The position numbers were made by a program, and so were the translations under genes. From Phytophthora colocasiae (Eukaryota; Oomycota; Peronosporomycetes; Peronosporales; Peronosporaceae): a stretch of DNA of 64,000 nucleotides. Numbering within the stretch: position 1 is the stretch's first letter; each line of letters begins with the position of its first letter. The stretch is from NCBI GenBank assembly GCA_018806915.1, contig JAGKQI010000030.1, positions 590,501 through 654,500 on the forward strand, read 5' to 3'. This document shows positions 18,987 through 31,861 of this stretch, in pieces. Below the pieces are notes generated by a model, which saw nothing but the letters and a program-made list of their open reading frames with translations, was not told the origin of the DNA and ran no database searches.

Positions 18987-20281
18987 CTACTGAAAAATCT
19001 CTCGATATACAATGTTTTTGGTGTGCGCTGCACCACTATCATCGAATACTCTCGGATCGATGGCTATCTTGATCGCCTTTCTGGATGTAACTCTCGAAAG
19101 TGCAACGTAGAGTTGGCCGTGCGCAAACACAGGTGATTCCAGGTAGATTCCTACGTTGTGGATCGACTGGCCTTGGGCCTTGTTAATTGTCATCGCGAAC
19201 GCTGGTACAACAGGGAACTGTTTACGTCTCAACGTAAATGGAAACTCCTTATCCTCATCATCGCTGAGAAACACGATACGTGGGATGAACACTCGTTGTC
19301 CGCGCCGAGTTCCCGACATTATGGTCGCGTCAATACACTTTTCACGCAACGACACCACTCGCAGACGTGTCCCGTTGCACAACCCTTCATCACTATTTAA
19401 GTTGCGAATCATAATGATAGGAGTGCCAACTTTGAGAACCATCTTGTGAGGCGGCATCCCTGAGAAATTCAGAGAATTCAAAAACTCAGTCTCAAATAGG
19501 TTTTGATCTCCGGGGCCGTCAAGGCTATCGTTTGAACGATACTCTCTTGTCTCTCCAGACAACCGTTCGGCTACCAATTCGTTAATTCTGCGAACGCTTT
19601 CATTGGTGGGAGCCAAAATTGCACGGTTCACAAAGTACTCATCCGGTAAATCAGCACCCTCAACTCCGGGATAAGCAGCGTCAATTAATGCGTTGACATT
19701 TTGGGTAGGCGATCGTCATCCGACTCGTGTTCGCTTACAGACACGACAGGTGGTAGCAAAGCGAAGTTTGGGAACTCATATTCTGAATCTTTGTCCGATG
19801 ACTCGGTTGCTCTCGAAGAACTACCACACCCAGACGTCCCGACGCACATAGGTTTTGGGATGCCGATATCGTTATCATCGATGTCGCGGTTCACAGGATA
19901 GCGCCCCTCACCAATCTGAAGCAAGAAGTCTGAAAATTCAGCTAACTCCGCCGCACTGTCTGGATCAGGTGCTGTCTTCACGCGCATATTTTCGATTAGT
20001 CGTACTTGCCGAAGATACTGCCATAATGGGGATGCCTTGAAACACACCTTTAGCGTCTCTGCCCTGGTGGCATTCCTTAATACAGGAAGTATCTGACGAT
20101 GGTCTCCACTAAAACCCATAACCTTCCCACCAAACGGTTCCGCTTCGTTGTTCATAATGTCACGCAAAGTCCTGTCCACAGCTTCAAAACACGCTCGCTG
20201 CATCATGGAGGCCTCGTCCCAGATAATCAAGTTGGCTCGGCGTATCAACTTAGCCTTCTAGCTCTGTTTGGAGATGCTACA
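18987..20281 (-). pseudogene. Unit A helicase C-terminal half from a second Helitron family
   Basis: PIF1-type helicase blocks read IIWDEASMMQRACFEAVDRT (Walker B), GFSGDHRQILPVLRN, LIENMRVK, then after a one-base shift near 19695 LAPTNESVRRINELV, NGTRLRVVSL, TINKAQGQSIHNVGIYL and GQLYVALSRVTSR. The order and motifs match the helicase of the other units, but the residues differ throughout (compare IIWDEAPMAHRHAF, TINKAQGQTVQNLGLYL), so this is a homologous but distinct family. The ORF joins the family-1 part out of frame near 20245-20282. Confidence 0.88.
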
Positions 20282-20282
20282 G

Positions 20283-23200
20283 GTAGAAGTGCGGCAATTC
20301 CACTCGAAGCTACCGCAATGGCAATTTTCCCAGACAAACGAACTTTTGCCAGGATGTGCTTGAGCAAGGTTGATTTTCCAGTACCACCAGGTCCATCCAG
20401 AAAAAATAACTTGTTGCCTTCTGAAGATCCATCGACAGCCGCCATGACTTTCGCGTAGATAGCTTGTTGACCTTCATTAAGTCCATCCTCATGCTCCACA
20501 ATTTCTTGAAGCATGTGATAGTCATACGCCATGGTCTTGCGGCCAATCAAACTGTTGTTGGTCTGGAGTGCGTCTCGAAGAAGCAAATCAGGGAAATCGG
20601 CAAGTTGTGGAAGGTCAAACTCATGCACCTCTTTCCCACTCACTTGAAGCAACTCGTTCAGACTCTTGAGCGTGTTAAACATCACCACGTCGTCCTTCGC
20701 TTGGCCTTCCATGGCGCGGAATCGACGGTGGAAATCCTCAGACAATGCTCCGTAGTAATTATCCCATAGCTGACGCACCTGCCCAACCTGAGAGTATACT
20801 AACAGCGTAGCAAATAGCTGACGCAGTTGATACGCCATCTGGAACGTCGCGGCTTCCTCCATACAGGCTGCCCACTCCCCATCATTCTCGAGATATCCTA
20901 GACGTAACGCGGCATCCTTATACGATCCACATACGACGTTATCCACAGTCCGGATGTCCTGGAAAGAAGTAGGTCCTTTGCTATGGCATAGCAAGACGCG
21001 TAGGTAGAACCTCTCCTCATCTCGCGGAGACACGTGAATCATTCGTCCTAGTGCAGCTTGATACTTTTTGCGGCGGACCCATATCTTGTGTTTGTCCCAT
21101 CTAAAGTACTTCGGCACTTCCTGATACACAATTGTCTTGGCTACCTGGTCTTCGGGCGCTCTACTCGCACATATGTCGAAGAAGGCAGTAAGCTTCGTGC
21201 GCTCACTACGATCCATGACGCGTTCCGGATCTTCGGTCTCGCGGAATACCACCATCTGCTCACCTTCGAGGTGTACCGTGAGCTGGAAAACCGCATGGGA
21301 CTTCCCTTGCACTACGTGCCCGAGGAGACGCATACACGCCTCAATGGGAGAGATGTACCTCGCGCTTAAGTATCGGATGATCTCGTTGGGTTCCCGTCTG
21401 TCGATATTACCTTCGTCTTGCACCGTCTCCACTGTAATCACAGCTCTGTCGGATCCCTTGTACACGTACTTGTAGAGATACTTCACCACTGACAGTGCTG
21501 TGCAGATTTCAATGTTGATGTGGCAGTTGTACTTGTATGAAAAGTATGGGTTGTATGGCACCACCCACTGATTCAGCGTAGCATTGTCGTACCGTCTTCC
21601 ATTGAATGTAAAAAATCCTTCCGATCGTCGTCGGCGCCTGTACCGCTGGAAACCGTCTTCGCTCACCCGCGTTGTCTCCACGAACGGTTTCGGGTAGCCC
21701 TTTGTACACTTGCCATCCTTCATACAGACACACGATGGATTCGCCATATACCAAGAGATCGCGAGGCTGTGCGAGGTTGCCGTCTTCAATCATAGTGACG
21801 GCCACTTCAGAAACCGTCGGCAGATTTTCCGTTCGAGGTCTGGAAGGATTGTTTCTCAGACGGAACACCAAGTCGATTGGCTGCTGCATATCGCTTTGAC
21901 GCACCATTTCGCCAAACGTGAGAAACTGCTGAGCGAACGGGTTGTACCTTTGCATCACCCGCTCGATGTCTAACAAAGCCACAGGGTCCAGGTCTGCGAA
22001 AATCCCCATACGTCTCTCAGCTCGGCGCTCCATGTCCGGATCGACGATATATATCTGCGCAAACTTGGGCTGAGTCCTTTGGCCAGTTCGACGATCAATG
22101 TATGGCAACAACGAACCCATGTAGTGGCCCATAGCACCTTGAATTCGGTAGGAGTATACGCCACGTTCACCCGCGACGCTGTTGTCCTGGTTGACGTTCT
22201 GAAACCTACCCGTGGTCGGGTTTGAAGCACCGATAGACGTAAAGGCAAACGCCTGGTTGTACGCCCGTATCTGCTTTCGAAAATTGGGGTCTCCGTAAAG
22301 CTGGAGAAGTTCGTCTGGAGCTGGGGCCAGAGGTGGTAGTCTGACTTTCCCCTCGATACAGCAGGCAGACTCGCTTTCACCAGGCCACTTCCACGCGTTA
22401 CAGTGACCGCACACCGTAGTGGGAGGCAGACGGTGGCGTCTGGTGTCTTCATCAACATCTGGACCTGTGACCATCGACGGGCGGAAATCTTCATGGTTTT
22501 CAAGTGCTTTTCGATGGCGAGTGATACGTCGACGTTCTCGAACACGCTCGCGCTCCTCTTCGCGCTCTTCCTCCGTTTGTAACGCCCTTCTAATGGCGTG
22601 ACGCTCTCGGTCCCGTTCTCGCTCTGCCGCACGCTGCTCCTCGTCCTGGTGCTCTCTAGCATACGATTGCCGCTCTCTGTTGCTCTTCCGCTCAACATCA
22701 CGCCCCTCTGGGGTCTGGTGCTCCCTTGAACTTGCGCGACGTTGCCTGTCAAGTTCACGCTCTGCCGTACGCTCCTCATCCGTCTGACGGGCACGTCGGG
22801 ATGCCTGAACCACAGCATTTGCTTCGCGCTCTTCCTTGCGTTCATTCTCGTCTTGCTGGGAACGACGAATGGCTCTTGTTTCTGTGTTTCGTTGTCGTTC
22901 GATGACTCGGTCTTCTTGGGAAAGTTGGGAGCGTATTTGCGCTTGGCGCTCACTGGCAATATCAATGACCCTGAAGGCCCCGTCGATTTTGCTGTTCAAG
23001 TCGGTTTCTTTCGCGATCTGCTACCACTTGTTCAGCACTTCGTTGAGCTCTCCGTTTCCGCTGGCGTTCGGCATCCCGTTGCCGCGTACGTTCGCGTTGG
23101 GAAGAGCTCATGTTTGCCCGCCGCAGCCTGGCTCTCTCTGCGTCACTCATCCTAAGCGCCGCAGCACTGGATGGATTCGTAGTGGGGGCCATGGTTGTTC

Positions 23201-23533
23201 CTGTCGGAGGAACCACCGGTGCATCTACAGGGGCTACAATGGGGTCGCCTGAAACCGAAACGTTGTTTACCTGCTGACTGAGTAGTTCCAATTCTCGCGA
23301 AGCCCTCGAAAAACGGTTGCGTGCCTGCTTCCTTCTGTTGATCCGTCGTCGCTTTGCAGTAGGCGATTCATTCTCTGCTGGAGTTGCGTTCACGCGCTCC
23401 GCTTCGTCTAAACGATGCTGCAGCTGTCCTCGACGGTCGTCTCTACACAGTAGACTGTTAGAAGACTTCCAACAGCACGAAACATTAATTTTACGTACCT
23501 ATCCCGCTTCGTGCCGACCCTGACCGGAGCCAT
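20283..23533 (-). pseudogene. Unit A RepHel N-terminal half with Rep catalytic deletion
   Basis: It starts at ATG 23533 with a 35-nt first exon, then the 56-nt intron, the 23-residue repeat region, the CGHCNAWKWP zinc-finger-like block and Helitron-specific N-terminal sequence. An 8-bp deletion near 22966 shifts the frame. At 21746/21747 about 945 bp present in unit B (27612-28556) are missing, which removes the HUH (LPHAHIIV) motif; the Tyr motif KYLYKYVYKG remains. Walker A (DGPGGTGKS) is present near 20390. It cannot encode a working Rep nuclease. Confidence 0.88.
23443..23498 (-). other. Predicted 56-nt intron in the RepHel gene, unit A
   Basis: Minus strand: donor AG|GTACGT at 23498, branch-like CTAAC, acceptor TGTAG at 23443. 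Removing it joins ATG 23533 (MAPVRVGTKRD) in frame to the long N-terminal reading that otherwise has only a GTG start. The intron itself contains a stop in that frame. Confidence 0.65.
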
Positions 23534-24653
23534 AGCCTTCCCTCGCAAAAAAGCACAAAGGAAGCAGCGTTAGACAACGGTCTAACACTGAATAATTGTA
23601 TTTTAACTGTAAACTAATTCTTGATAGGTGAAATTGAACATGCAGCGCATGCCGTTCTGCCCCTGACACGGTAAGCAGCATGAAATGTCTCCATAACATG
23701 TGCCGGTCTCACACACGACCACTGGCCCAAGGCTGAGGTGGGTGGCCCGGCCAAGCCGGCTTTTATCGCCACATGGATCCACCCCAGGACCCCGGATTGG
23801 TATGAGGCTTCCCATGCCGCTGGCGGGTGAACATGGGCGTCTCAGGGTCGGGGCTCCGAAGAGCAATAGAGAGGCAGAACTGAGACAGGAACGGCGAAGG
23901 GTGGCCAGCTGCAACCTTTTTATCCCAAAAAATGGGAAGGTCATGGATTTGGGCGCAAAAGCTACAGTACCCAAATTTCAATTTTCACCAAAGTACCCGC
24001 AGGGATGGCTTACTTGCTTAAATGGGCAATATTGTAGATACTGCGAGGACTGCCCGGCGTCTGTGCGCTCGAGAGGGGTCTCGGTCAGAATGGCCGTGGC
24101 GTGGCACCCACTGCAACCCTCCCTCAAGCCCCGCAGAGGACCTGTCAGAGTCCTCCGCAGGCTCCAGCCCACCCTTAATTTTGTACACACCAGCTCCCAG
24201 TTGCCCCAATGTGGTACCAGTTCTCCCACAAGGCGGAACACCCGACACCGTAAAGATTTAATAGCTGTATTATGTTTATATGGGTACTTACCGAGTATTC
24301 CTAGGCTGGCTGCGCCGCTCGATCACTCCTGTCCTCGCTAGCCGCCGCGCCGTTCGCGTAATGTCCTCTGTCGCTGCTGACGCCGTTTGCGTTTTAGAAT
24401 GAAAGAATTCTAGAATTTAAATCGACCAATCAGAGGCCATAGAGAGGGTTATCATTAGTGGGCTATATTTGTAATTTTGGCATTCCTGAGAGCAGTCTAG
24501 AACATAGGGATAGGCTACACCATGGGAAAATACAGTATGGAAAACCTACATGTACGAAATGGAGAGACAGGTAGCTACGCAGGTTTATGCGCTAAGACGT
24601 TGAACACACACACAACGGACACACAGACGCCGCACTAGCCTAGAGAGTAGAGA
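23534..24653. other. 5' leader of unit A (1.1 kb)
   Basis: Shared nearly unchanged with units B, C and E. No gene recognised. It contains a GTAAGTA splice-donor-like site on the minus strand near 24288 and a GC-rich tract (23730-24240). A plus-strand open frame here (23700-24341) is disrupted in units B and E, so I do not call it. The last 40 bp before the terminus are CA-rich. Confidence 0.6.
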
Positions 24654-24858
24654 CTAGCCGAGTGCCGCCCGCTTTGCGGGCGGTGTGTATGTGTTAGGTC
24701 CCAACCCGTAGTGCTCGCTGTTCCAGCTCGCCCTACTACTCTGTAGCCCCTGCCCTCGCTTCGCTCGGAGGGGACAAAAACATACACAGTGTTTCATATG
24801 CACAGTGAACATGTATTTGTTGTTATGAAAAATGCAGTGATCTCCTTCTTCCTCTTGC

Positions 24859-27800
24859 TTACATCTCGAATATCTGTCGATAAACAATATTCTGTGTGTA
24901 CACTCCATCGGCGTCCACCCGGTCAGGATACTCGATCATCACCTTGAGTCTCGACCGCGCTGTCACTCTCGATAACGCCACGTACAGCTGTCCGTGTGAG
25001 AAGCAAGGAGTCGCCAAGTATAGTCCGAGATTTTGTACCGTTTGTCCTTGGGCCTTGTTGATTGTCATCGCAAACGCTGGTTGCACTGGGAACTGCTTAC
25101 GACGTAGACGGAAGGGGAACTCACGCGTGTCCCCGTCACTGAGGAACACAATCCGCGGAATGAACACATGCTGGCCGTGGCGTTCCCCTGTCATGATGGT
25201 CGCATGGATCACGTGGGGTTTCAGCTCCACAACACGGAGGCGCGTTCCGTTGCACAGTCCAAGATTGGGATTCAGGTTGCGCATCATCATGATCGGCGCA
25301 CCCTTCTTCAGAGTTAGTTTGTGCGGCGGGATTCCGTTCATATTCACTGAATGCAGGAGTTCAGGCTCAAAGTAATCAGCGTCACCGTCATTATCCACTG
25401 AATCGTAGGACAAATACTCCTGGGCGTCACCTTCCAGCTTCTGAGAAACAGCTTCGTTGATACGCTGCACGATCATGTTCGTAGTCGTCAATATCGTTCG
25501 GTTGGCAAAGTACTCATCCGTGGCGATCTCAGGGTTATTAATGTCTGCATACATCTCGTCAATGATGCGTCGCATGCCTCTGGGAGTGGTGCCAGGCCGA
25601 ACCTCTTCATCTTCTTCTTCCGGCTCTTCCTCCGGTTCGCTCTCAATCAACATGTCGTTCGGGATCTTGATGAAATCTGGTCCAAGTCCAGCATTCACTT
25701 GGTGCCTTCCTTCGCCCACTTGAAGGAGAAACTCAGAGAATGCTGCCAGTTCTTCCGCTGTCGTTTCATTCGCAGCCGACCTCACACGCATGTTCTCCGT
25801 AAGATGAACTTGTTCGAATTTGCTCCACAACTCCGAAGACTTTAGACACGCGTCGATGGTATCGGCAGGCGTTCCCTGCAGTACCACCGGTAGAATTTGT
25901 CTGAAATCTCCTGAAAGGACGACCACTTTCCCGCCAAATGGTTCATCGATGTCCAAGATATCTCGTAGCGAACGGTCCACAGCCTCAAAAGCGTGACGAT
26001 GGGCCATCGGAGCTTCGTCCCAGATAATTAAACTGGCCATCTTGATAAGTTCCTTCAAGGGCGGAGTTCTAATTGATCGCACACGTAGACTCCGCATTCA
26101 GCTTTAGCGGGATTCGAAAGGTAGAATGTGCAGTGCGACCACCCATTAGTAGAAGTGCGGCAATTCCACTCGAAGCTACCGCAATGGCAATTTTCCCAGA
26201 CAAACGAACTTTTGCCAGGATGTGCTTGAGCAAGGTTGATTTTCCAGTACCACCAGGTCCATCCAGAAAAAATAACTGGGTGCCTTCTGAAGATCCATCG
26301 ACAGCCGCCATGACTTTCGCGTAGATAGCTTGTTGACCTTCATTAAGTCCATCCTCATGCTCCACAATTTCTTGAAGCATGTGATAGTCATACGCCATGG
26401 TCTCGCGGTCAATCAAACTGTTGTTGGTCTGGAGTGCGTCTCGAAGAAGCAAATCAGGGAAATCGGCAAGTTGTGGAAGGTCAAACTCATGCACCTCTTT
26501 CCCACTCACTTGAAGCAACTCGTTCAGACTCTTGAGCGTGTTAAACATCACCACGTCATCCTTCGCTTGGCCTTCCATGGCGCGGAATCGACGGTGGAAA
26601 TCCTCAGACAATGCTCCGTAGTAATTATCCCATAGCTGACGCACCTGCCCAACCTGAGAGTATACTAACAGCGTAGCAAATAGCTGACGCAGTTGATACG
26701 CCATCTGGAACGTCGCGGCTTCCTCCATACAGGCTGCCCACTCCCCATCATTCTCGAGATATCCTAGACGTAACGCGGCATCCTTATACGATCCACATAC
26801 GACGTTATCCACAGTCCGGATGTCCTGGAAAGAAGTAGGTCCTTTGCTATGGCATAGCAAGACGCGTAGGTAGAACCTCTCCTCATCTCGCGGAGACACG
26901 TGAATCATTCGTCCTAGTGCAGCTTGATACTTTTTGCGGCGGACCCATATCTTGTGTTTGTCCCATCTAAAGTACTTCGGCACTTCCTGATACACAATTG
27001 TCTTGGCTACCTGGTCTTCGGGCGCTCTACTCGCACATATGTCGAAGAAGGCAGTAAGCTTCGTGCGCTCACTACGATCCATGACGCGTTCCGGATCTTC
27101 GGTCTCGCGGAATACCACCATCTGCTCACCTTCGAGGTGTACCGTGAGCTGGAAAACCGCATGGGACTTCCCTTGCACTACGTGCCCGAGGAGACGCATA
27201 CACGCCTCAATGGGAGAGATGTACCTCGCGCTTAAGTATCGGATGATCTCGTTGGGTTCCCGTCTGTCGATATTACCTTCGTCTTGCACCGTCTCCACTG
27301 TAATCACAGCTCTGTCGGATCCCTTGTACACGTACTTGTAGAGATACTTCACCACTGACAGTGCTGTGCAGATTTCAATGTTGATGTGGCAGTTGTACTT
27401 GTATGAAAAGTATGGGTTGTATGGCACCACCCACTGATTCAGCGTAGCATTGTCGTACCGTCTTCCATTGAATGTAAAATATCCTTCCGATCGTCGTCGG
27501 CGCCTGTACTGCGGGAAACCGTCTTCGCTCACCCGCGTTGTCTCCACGAACGGTTTCGGGTAGCCCTTTGTACACTTGCCATCCTTCATACAGACACACG
27601 ATGGATTCGCCGCGCCACAGGGCCCGTGCATCATATTCGTCATGACCGTTTCATAAAGGCCGGGGTTGGTGTCAGGATCCGGTACTTCCGCCGACACAAT
27701 TTTGTCAATAATCTGCCTCGTGCGTGGCTTGTCCTCGTCCGCCAAGATGACAATGATGTGCGCATGAGGAAGTCCACGCTTTTGAAACTCCACCACGTAA

Positions 27801-30352
27801 ATCCGAGCGGAAACCCGCCCAAGCACACCCTCGTCTAAGTCTTTTAAATGAGCAGCCAGCTTTTGCTGCCATACTCTCGCGACGATGTCTGGGCGGTCTT
27901 GGGCGCTCTGGTTAGGATCGCGAATCTGCTCTTGGATCTCTTCCCACTTTGGATTGCAAGTCATCGTGTCGAAGATATCTGGCTTGCCGTACTCCCTAAC
28001 GATTGCCATCGAGTCTTGGTACGATTGGTACATCTGACGCGGGCTCCCTGAGTGAGAAGACGGTAAGATGATCTTCTTCCCAACCTGATTGAGGAAGTGC
28101 CTGTTTCGGGCTCGGTCGGGGTGAGCCAGCTCTCCAGTGTCACGATCATATTCCGCCAGAAGTCCTTCGCCATCGCCCAGGATAGTCCTAGCCGCTTCCA
28201 TAGCTTCGCTCAGGTACGCATCTCGCAGTCCATTGTACTGGTAAGCACGGATCTCCTTCTGGTGAGTTGCTATCCAGCGAAGTTCTTCTTGCTCGCATTT
28301 GGCTCTCTGGTCCACACAATACTGTTGGAAAAGGCGCCCCCCTTTATGTAGAGCTGATCGGTCATCGTCCTTTTGGAAGAGTCGATACGCGACGTGCTCA
28401 CGTAGAGCCATAGCGCGTTTGTTCCTGCGCACCACATCACCTTCGTACGTATCCGTATACGTCCACCCCAGTTCTCCATACGGAAGAAGTAGCGGGTACT
28501 GAAGGGTCGTAGTTGGCGTTTGTTTCCCAGAGACGCATGAGATTTCTGTCTTTTGTATATACCAAGAGATCGCGAGGCTGTGCGAGGTTGCCGTCTTCAA
28601 TCATAGTGACGGCCACTTCAGAAACCGTCGGCAGATTTTCCGTTCGAGGTCTGAAAGGATTGTTTCTCAGACGGAACACCAAGTCGATTGGCTGCTGCAT
28701 ATCGCTTTGACGCACCATTTCGCCAAACGTGAGAAACTGCTGAGCGAACGGGTTGTACCTTTGCATCACCCGCTCGATGTCTAACAAAGCCACAGGGTCC
28801 AGGTCTGCGAAAATCCCCATACGTCTCTCAGCTCGGCGCTCCATGTCCGGATCGACGATATAGATCTGCGCAAACTTGGGCTGAGTCCTTTGGCCAGTTC
28901 GACGATCAATGTATGGCAACAACGAACCCATGTAGTGGCCCATAGCACCTTGAATTCGGTAGGAGTATACGCCACGTTCACCCGCGACGCTGTTGTCCTG
29001 GTTGACGTTCTGAAACCTACCCGTGGTCGGGTTTGAAGCACCGATAGACGTAAAGGCAAACGCCTGGTTGTACGCCCGTATCTGCTTTCGAAAATTGGGG
29101 TCTCCGTAAAGCTGGAGAAGTTCGTCTGGAGCTGGGGCCAGAGGTGGTAGTCTGACTTTCCCCTCGATACAGCAGGCAGACTCGCTTTCACCAGGCCACT
29201 TCCACGCGGTACAATGACCGCACACCGTAGTGGGAGGCAGCCGGTGGCGTCTGGTGTCTTCATCAACATCTGGACCTGTGACCATCGAAGGACGGAAATC
29301 TTCATGGTTTAGAAGTGCTTTTCGATGGCGAGTGATACGTCGACGTTCTCGAACACGCTCGCGCTCCTCTTCGCGCTCTTCCTCCGTTTGTAACGCCCTT
29401 CTAATGGCGTGACGCTCTCGGTCCCGTTCTCGCTCTGCCGCACGCTGCTCCTCGTCCTGGTGCTCTCTAGCATACGATTGCCGCTCTCTGTTGCTCTTCC
29501 GCTCAACATCACGCCCCTCTGGGGTCTGGTGATCCCTTGAACTTGCGCGACGTTGCCTGTCAAGTTCACGCTCTGCCGCACGCTCCTCATCCGTCTGACG
29601 GGCACGTCGGGATGCCTGAACCACAGCATTTGCTTCGCGCTCTTCCTTGCGTTCATTCTCGTCTTGCTGGGAACGACGAATGGCTCTTGTTTCTGTGTTT
29701 CGTTGTCGTTCGATGACTCGGTCTTCTTGGGAAAGTTGGGAGCGTATTTGCGCTTGGCGCTCACTGGCAATATCAAGACCAATCTGACCCTGAAGGCCCC
29801 GTCGATTTTGCTGTTCAAGTCGGTTTCTTTCGCAATCTGCTACCACTTGTTCAGCACTTCGTTGAGCTCTCCGTTTCCGCTGGCGTTCGGCATCCCGTTG
29901 CCGCGTACGTTCGCGTTGGGAAGAGCTCATGTTTGCCCGCCGCAGCCTGGCTCTCTCTGCGTCACTCATCCTAAGCGCCGCAGCACTGGATGGATTCGTA
30001 GTGGGGGCCATGGTTGTTCCTGTCGGAGGAACCACCGGTGCATCTACAGGGGCTACAATGGGGTCGCCTGAAACCGAAACGTTGTTTACCTGCTGACTGA
30101 GTAGTTCCAATTCTCGCGAAGCCCTCGAAAAACGGTTGCGTGCCTGCTTCCTTCTGTTGATCCGTCGTCGCTTTGCAGTAGGCGATTCATTCTCTGCTGG
30201 AGTTGCGTTCACGCGCTCCGCTTCGTCTAAACGATGCTGCAGCTGTCCTCGACGGTCGTCTCTACACAGTAGACTGTTAGAAGACTTCCAACAGCACGAA
30301 ACATTAATTTTACGTACCTATCCCGCTTCGTGCCGACCCTGACCGGAGCCAT
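24859..30352 (-). pseudogene. Unit B RepHel (Rep nuclease plus PIF1-like helicase), three breaks
   Basis: Reading from ATG 30352 through the intron and 23-residue repeats to the Rep domain (HUH in LPHAHIIV; KYLYKYVYKG) and PIF1-like helicase (DGPGGTGKS; IIWDEAPMAHRHAF; LSGDFRQILPV; TINKAQGQ; GQLYVALSRV). The breaks are a G-run shortened to 3 near 28504 (5 in units C and F), an AAG-to-TAG nonsense near 26071, and a 1-bp insertion near 26060. All catalytic motifs are retained. The product would nick, unwind and replicate the element by rolling circle. Confidence 0.92.
30262..30317 (-). other. Predicted 56-nt intron in RepHel, unit B
   Basis: Same donor, branch-like motif and acceptor as in unit A; joins ATG 30352 in frame. 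Confidence 0.65.
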
Positions 30353-31458
30353 AGCCTTCCCTCGCAAAAAAGCACAAAGGAAGCAGCGTTAGACAACGGT
30401 CTAACACTGAATAATTGTATTTTAACTGTAAACTAATTCTTGATAGGTGAAATTGAACATGCAGCGCATGCCGTTCTGCCCTGACACGGTAAGCAGCATG
30501 AAATGTCTCCATAACATGTGCCGGTCGCACACGACCACTGGCCCAAGGCTGAGGTGGGTGGCCCGGCCAAGCCGGCTTTTATCGCCACATGGATCCACCC
30601 GGATTGGTATGAGGCTTCCCATGCCGCTGGCGGGCGAACATGGGCGTCTCAGGGTCGGGGCTCCGAAGAGCAATAGAGAGGCAGAACTGAGACAGGAACG
30701 GCGAAGGGTGGCCAGCTGCAACCTTTTTATCCCAAAAATGGGAAGGTCATGGATTTGGGCGCAAAGCTACAGTACCCAAATTTCAATTTTCACCAAAGTA
30801 CCCGCAGGGATGGCTTACTTGCTTAAATGGGCAATATTGTAGATTCGGAGTGGACTGCCCGGCGTCTGTGCGCTCGAGAGGGGTCTCGGTCAGAATGGCC
30901 GTGGCGTGGCACCCACTGCAACCCTCCCTCAAGCCCCGCAGAGGACCTGTCAGAGTCCTCCGCAGGCTCCAGCCCACCCTTAATTTTGTACACACCAGCT
31001 CCCAGTTGCCCCAATGTGGTACCAGTTCTCCCACAAGGCGGAACACCCGACACCGTAAAGATTTAATAGCTGTATTATGTTTATATGGGTACTTACCGAG
31101 TATTCCTAGGCTGGCTGCGCCGCTCGATCACTCCTGTCCTCGCTAGCCGCCGCGCCGTTCGCGTAATGTCCTCTGTCGCTGCTGACGCCGTTTGCGTTTT
31201 AGAATGAAAGAATTCTAGAATTTAAATCGACCAATCAGAGGCCATAGAGAGGGTTATCATTAGTGGACTATATTTGTAATTTTGGCATTCCTGAGAGCAG
31301 TCTAGAACATAGGGATAGGCTACACCATGGGAAACAATAGTATAGAATACGTACATGTACAAAATGGAGAGACAGGTAGCTACGCAGGTTTATGCGCTAA
31401 GACGTTGAACAGACACACAACGGACACACAGACGCCGCACTAGCCTAGAGAGTAGAGA
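30353..31458. other. 5' leader of unit B
   Basis: Same sequence type as the leader of unit A with a handful of differences; no gene recognised. Confidence 0.6.
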
Positions 31459-31861
31459 CTAGCCGAGTGCCGCCCGCTTTGCGGGCGGTGTGTATGTGTT
31501 AGGTCCCAACCCGTAGTGCTCGCTGTTCCAGCTCGCCCTACTACTCTGTAGCCCCTGCCCTCGCTTCGCTCGGAGGGGACAAAAACATACACAGTGTTTC
31601 ATATGCACAGTGAACATGTATTTGTTGTTATGAAAAATGCAGTGATCCCCTTCTTCCTCTTGCTTACATCTCGAATATCTGTCGATAAACAATATTCTGT
31701 GTGTACACTCCATCGGCGTCCACCTTGTCAGGATACTCGATCATCACCTTGAGTCTCGACCGCGCTGTCACTCTCGATAACGCCACGTACAGCTGTCCGT
31801 GTGAGAAGCAAGGAGTCGCCAAGTATAGTCCGAGATTTTGTACCGTTTGTCCTTGGGCCTT

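Larger units (their letters stand above)
18838..24653 (-). mobile_element. Helitron unit A (chimeric 3' half)
   Basis: The 5' end at 24653 reads TCTCTACTCTCTAGGCTAG on the minus strand. The 3' end at 18838-18841 is CTAG followed by host T, preceded by a GC-rich hairpin (18850-18867, stem GCGCC/GGCGC) unlike the hairpin of all other units. The N-terminal, Rep and Walker-A parts of the transposase are the same family as units B-G. From about 20282 leftward the sequence belongs to a different Helitron family: helicase domains from Walker B onward and the terminus. It is the outermost left unit of the array. Confidence 0.85.
24654..31458 (-). mobile_element. Helitron unit B
   Basis: 6,805 bp. 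The 3' end is CTAG at 24654-24657 with hairpin CCGCCCGC-ttt-GCGGGCGG at 24665-24683. The 5' end at 31458 starts TCTCTACTCTCTAGG. Its 3' CTAG joins the TC of unit A directly, and its 5' TC joins the CTAG of unit C directly. It has the same 5' leader and N-terminal type as A, C and E. Confidence 0.92.

Noticed and set aside
20464..21369. Many 60-110-codon plus-strand frames repeated across the Helitron units
   Set aside because: They are antisense shadows of RepHel, recurring only because the units are copies.
23700..24341. Plus-strand open frame of about 210 codons in the Helitron leader (also 38531-39163)
   Set aside because: Broken in units B and E by small indels, composition like non-coding GC-rich sequence, no motif. 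Kept only as leader.
24300..24360. CCTAGGCTGGCTGCGCCGC inside the leader, resembling the 3' end of unit A
   Set aside because: No stable hairpin at the right distance and no matching 5' end nearby, so not called as a nested Helitron.
28500..28515. G-run at the Rep region as a possible programmed frameshift site
   Set aside because: Units C and F read through in one frame with five G; length variation among units is better explained by slippage or sequencing error.
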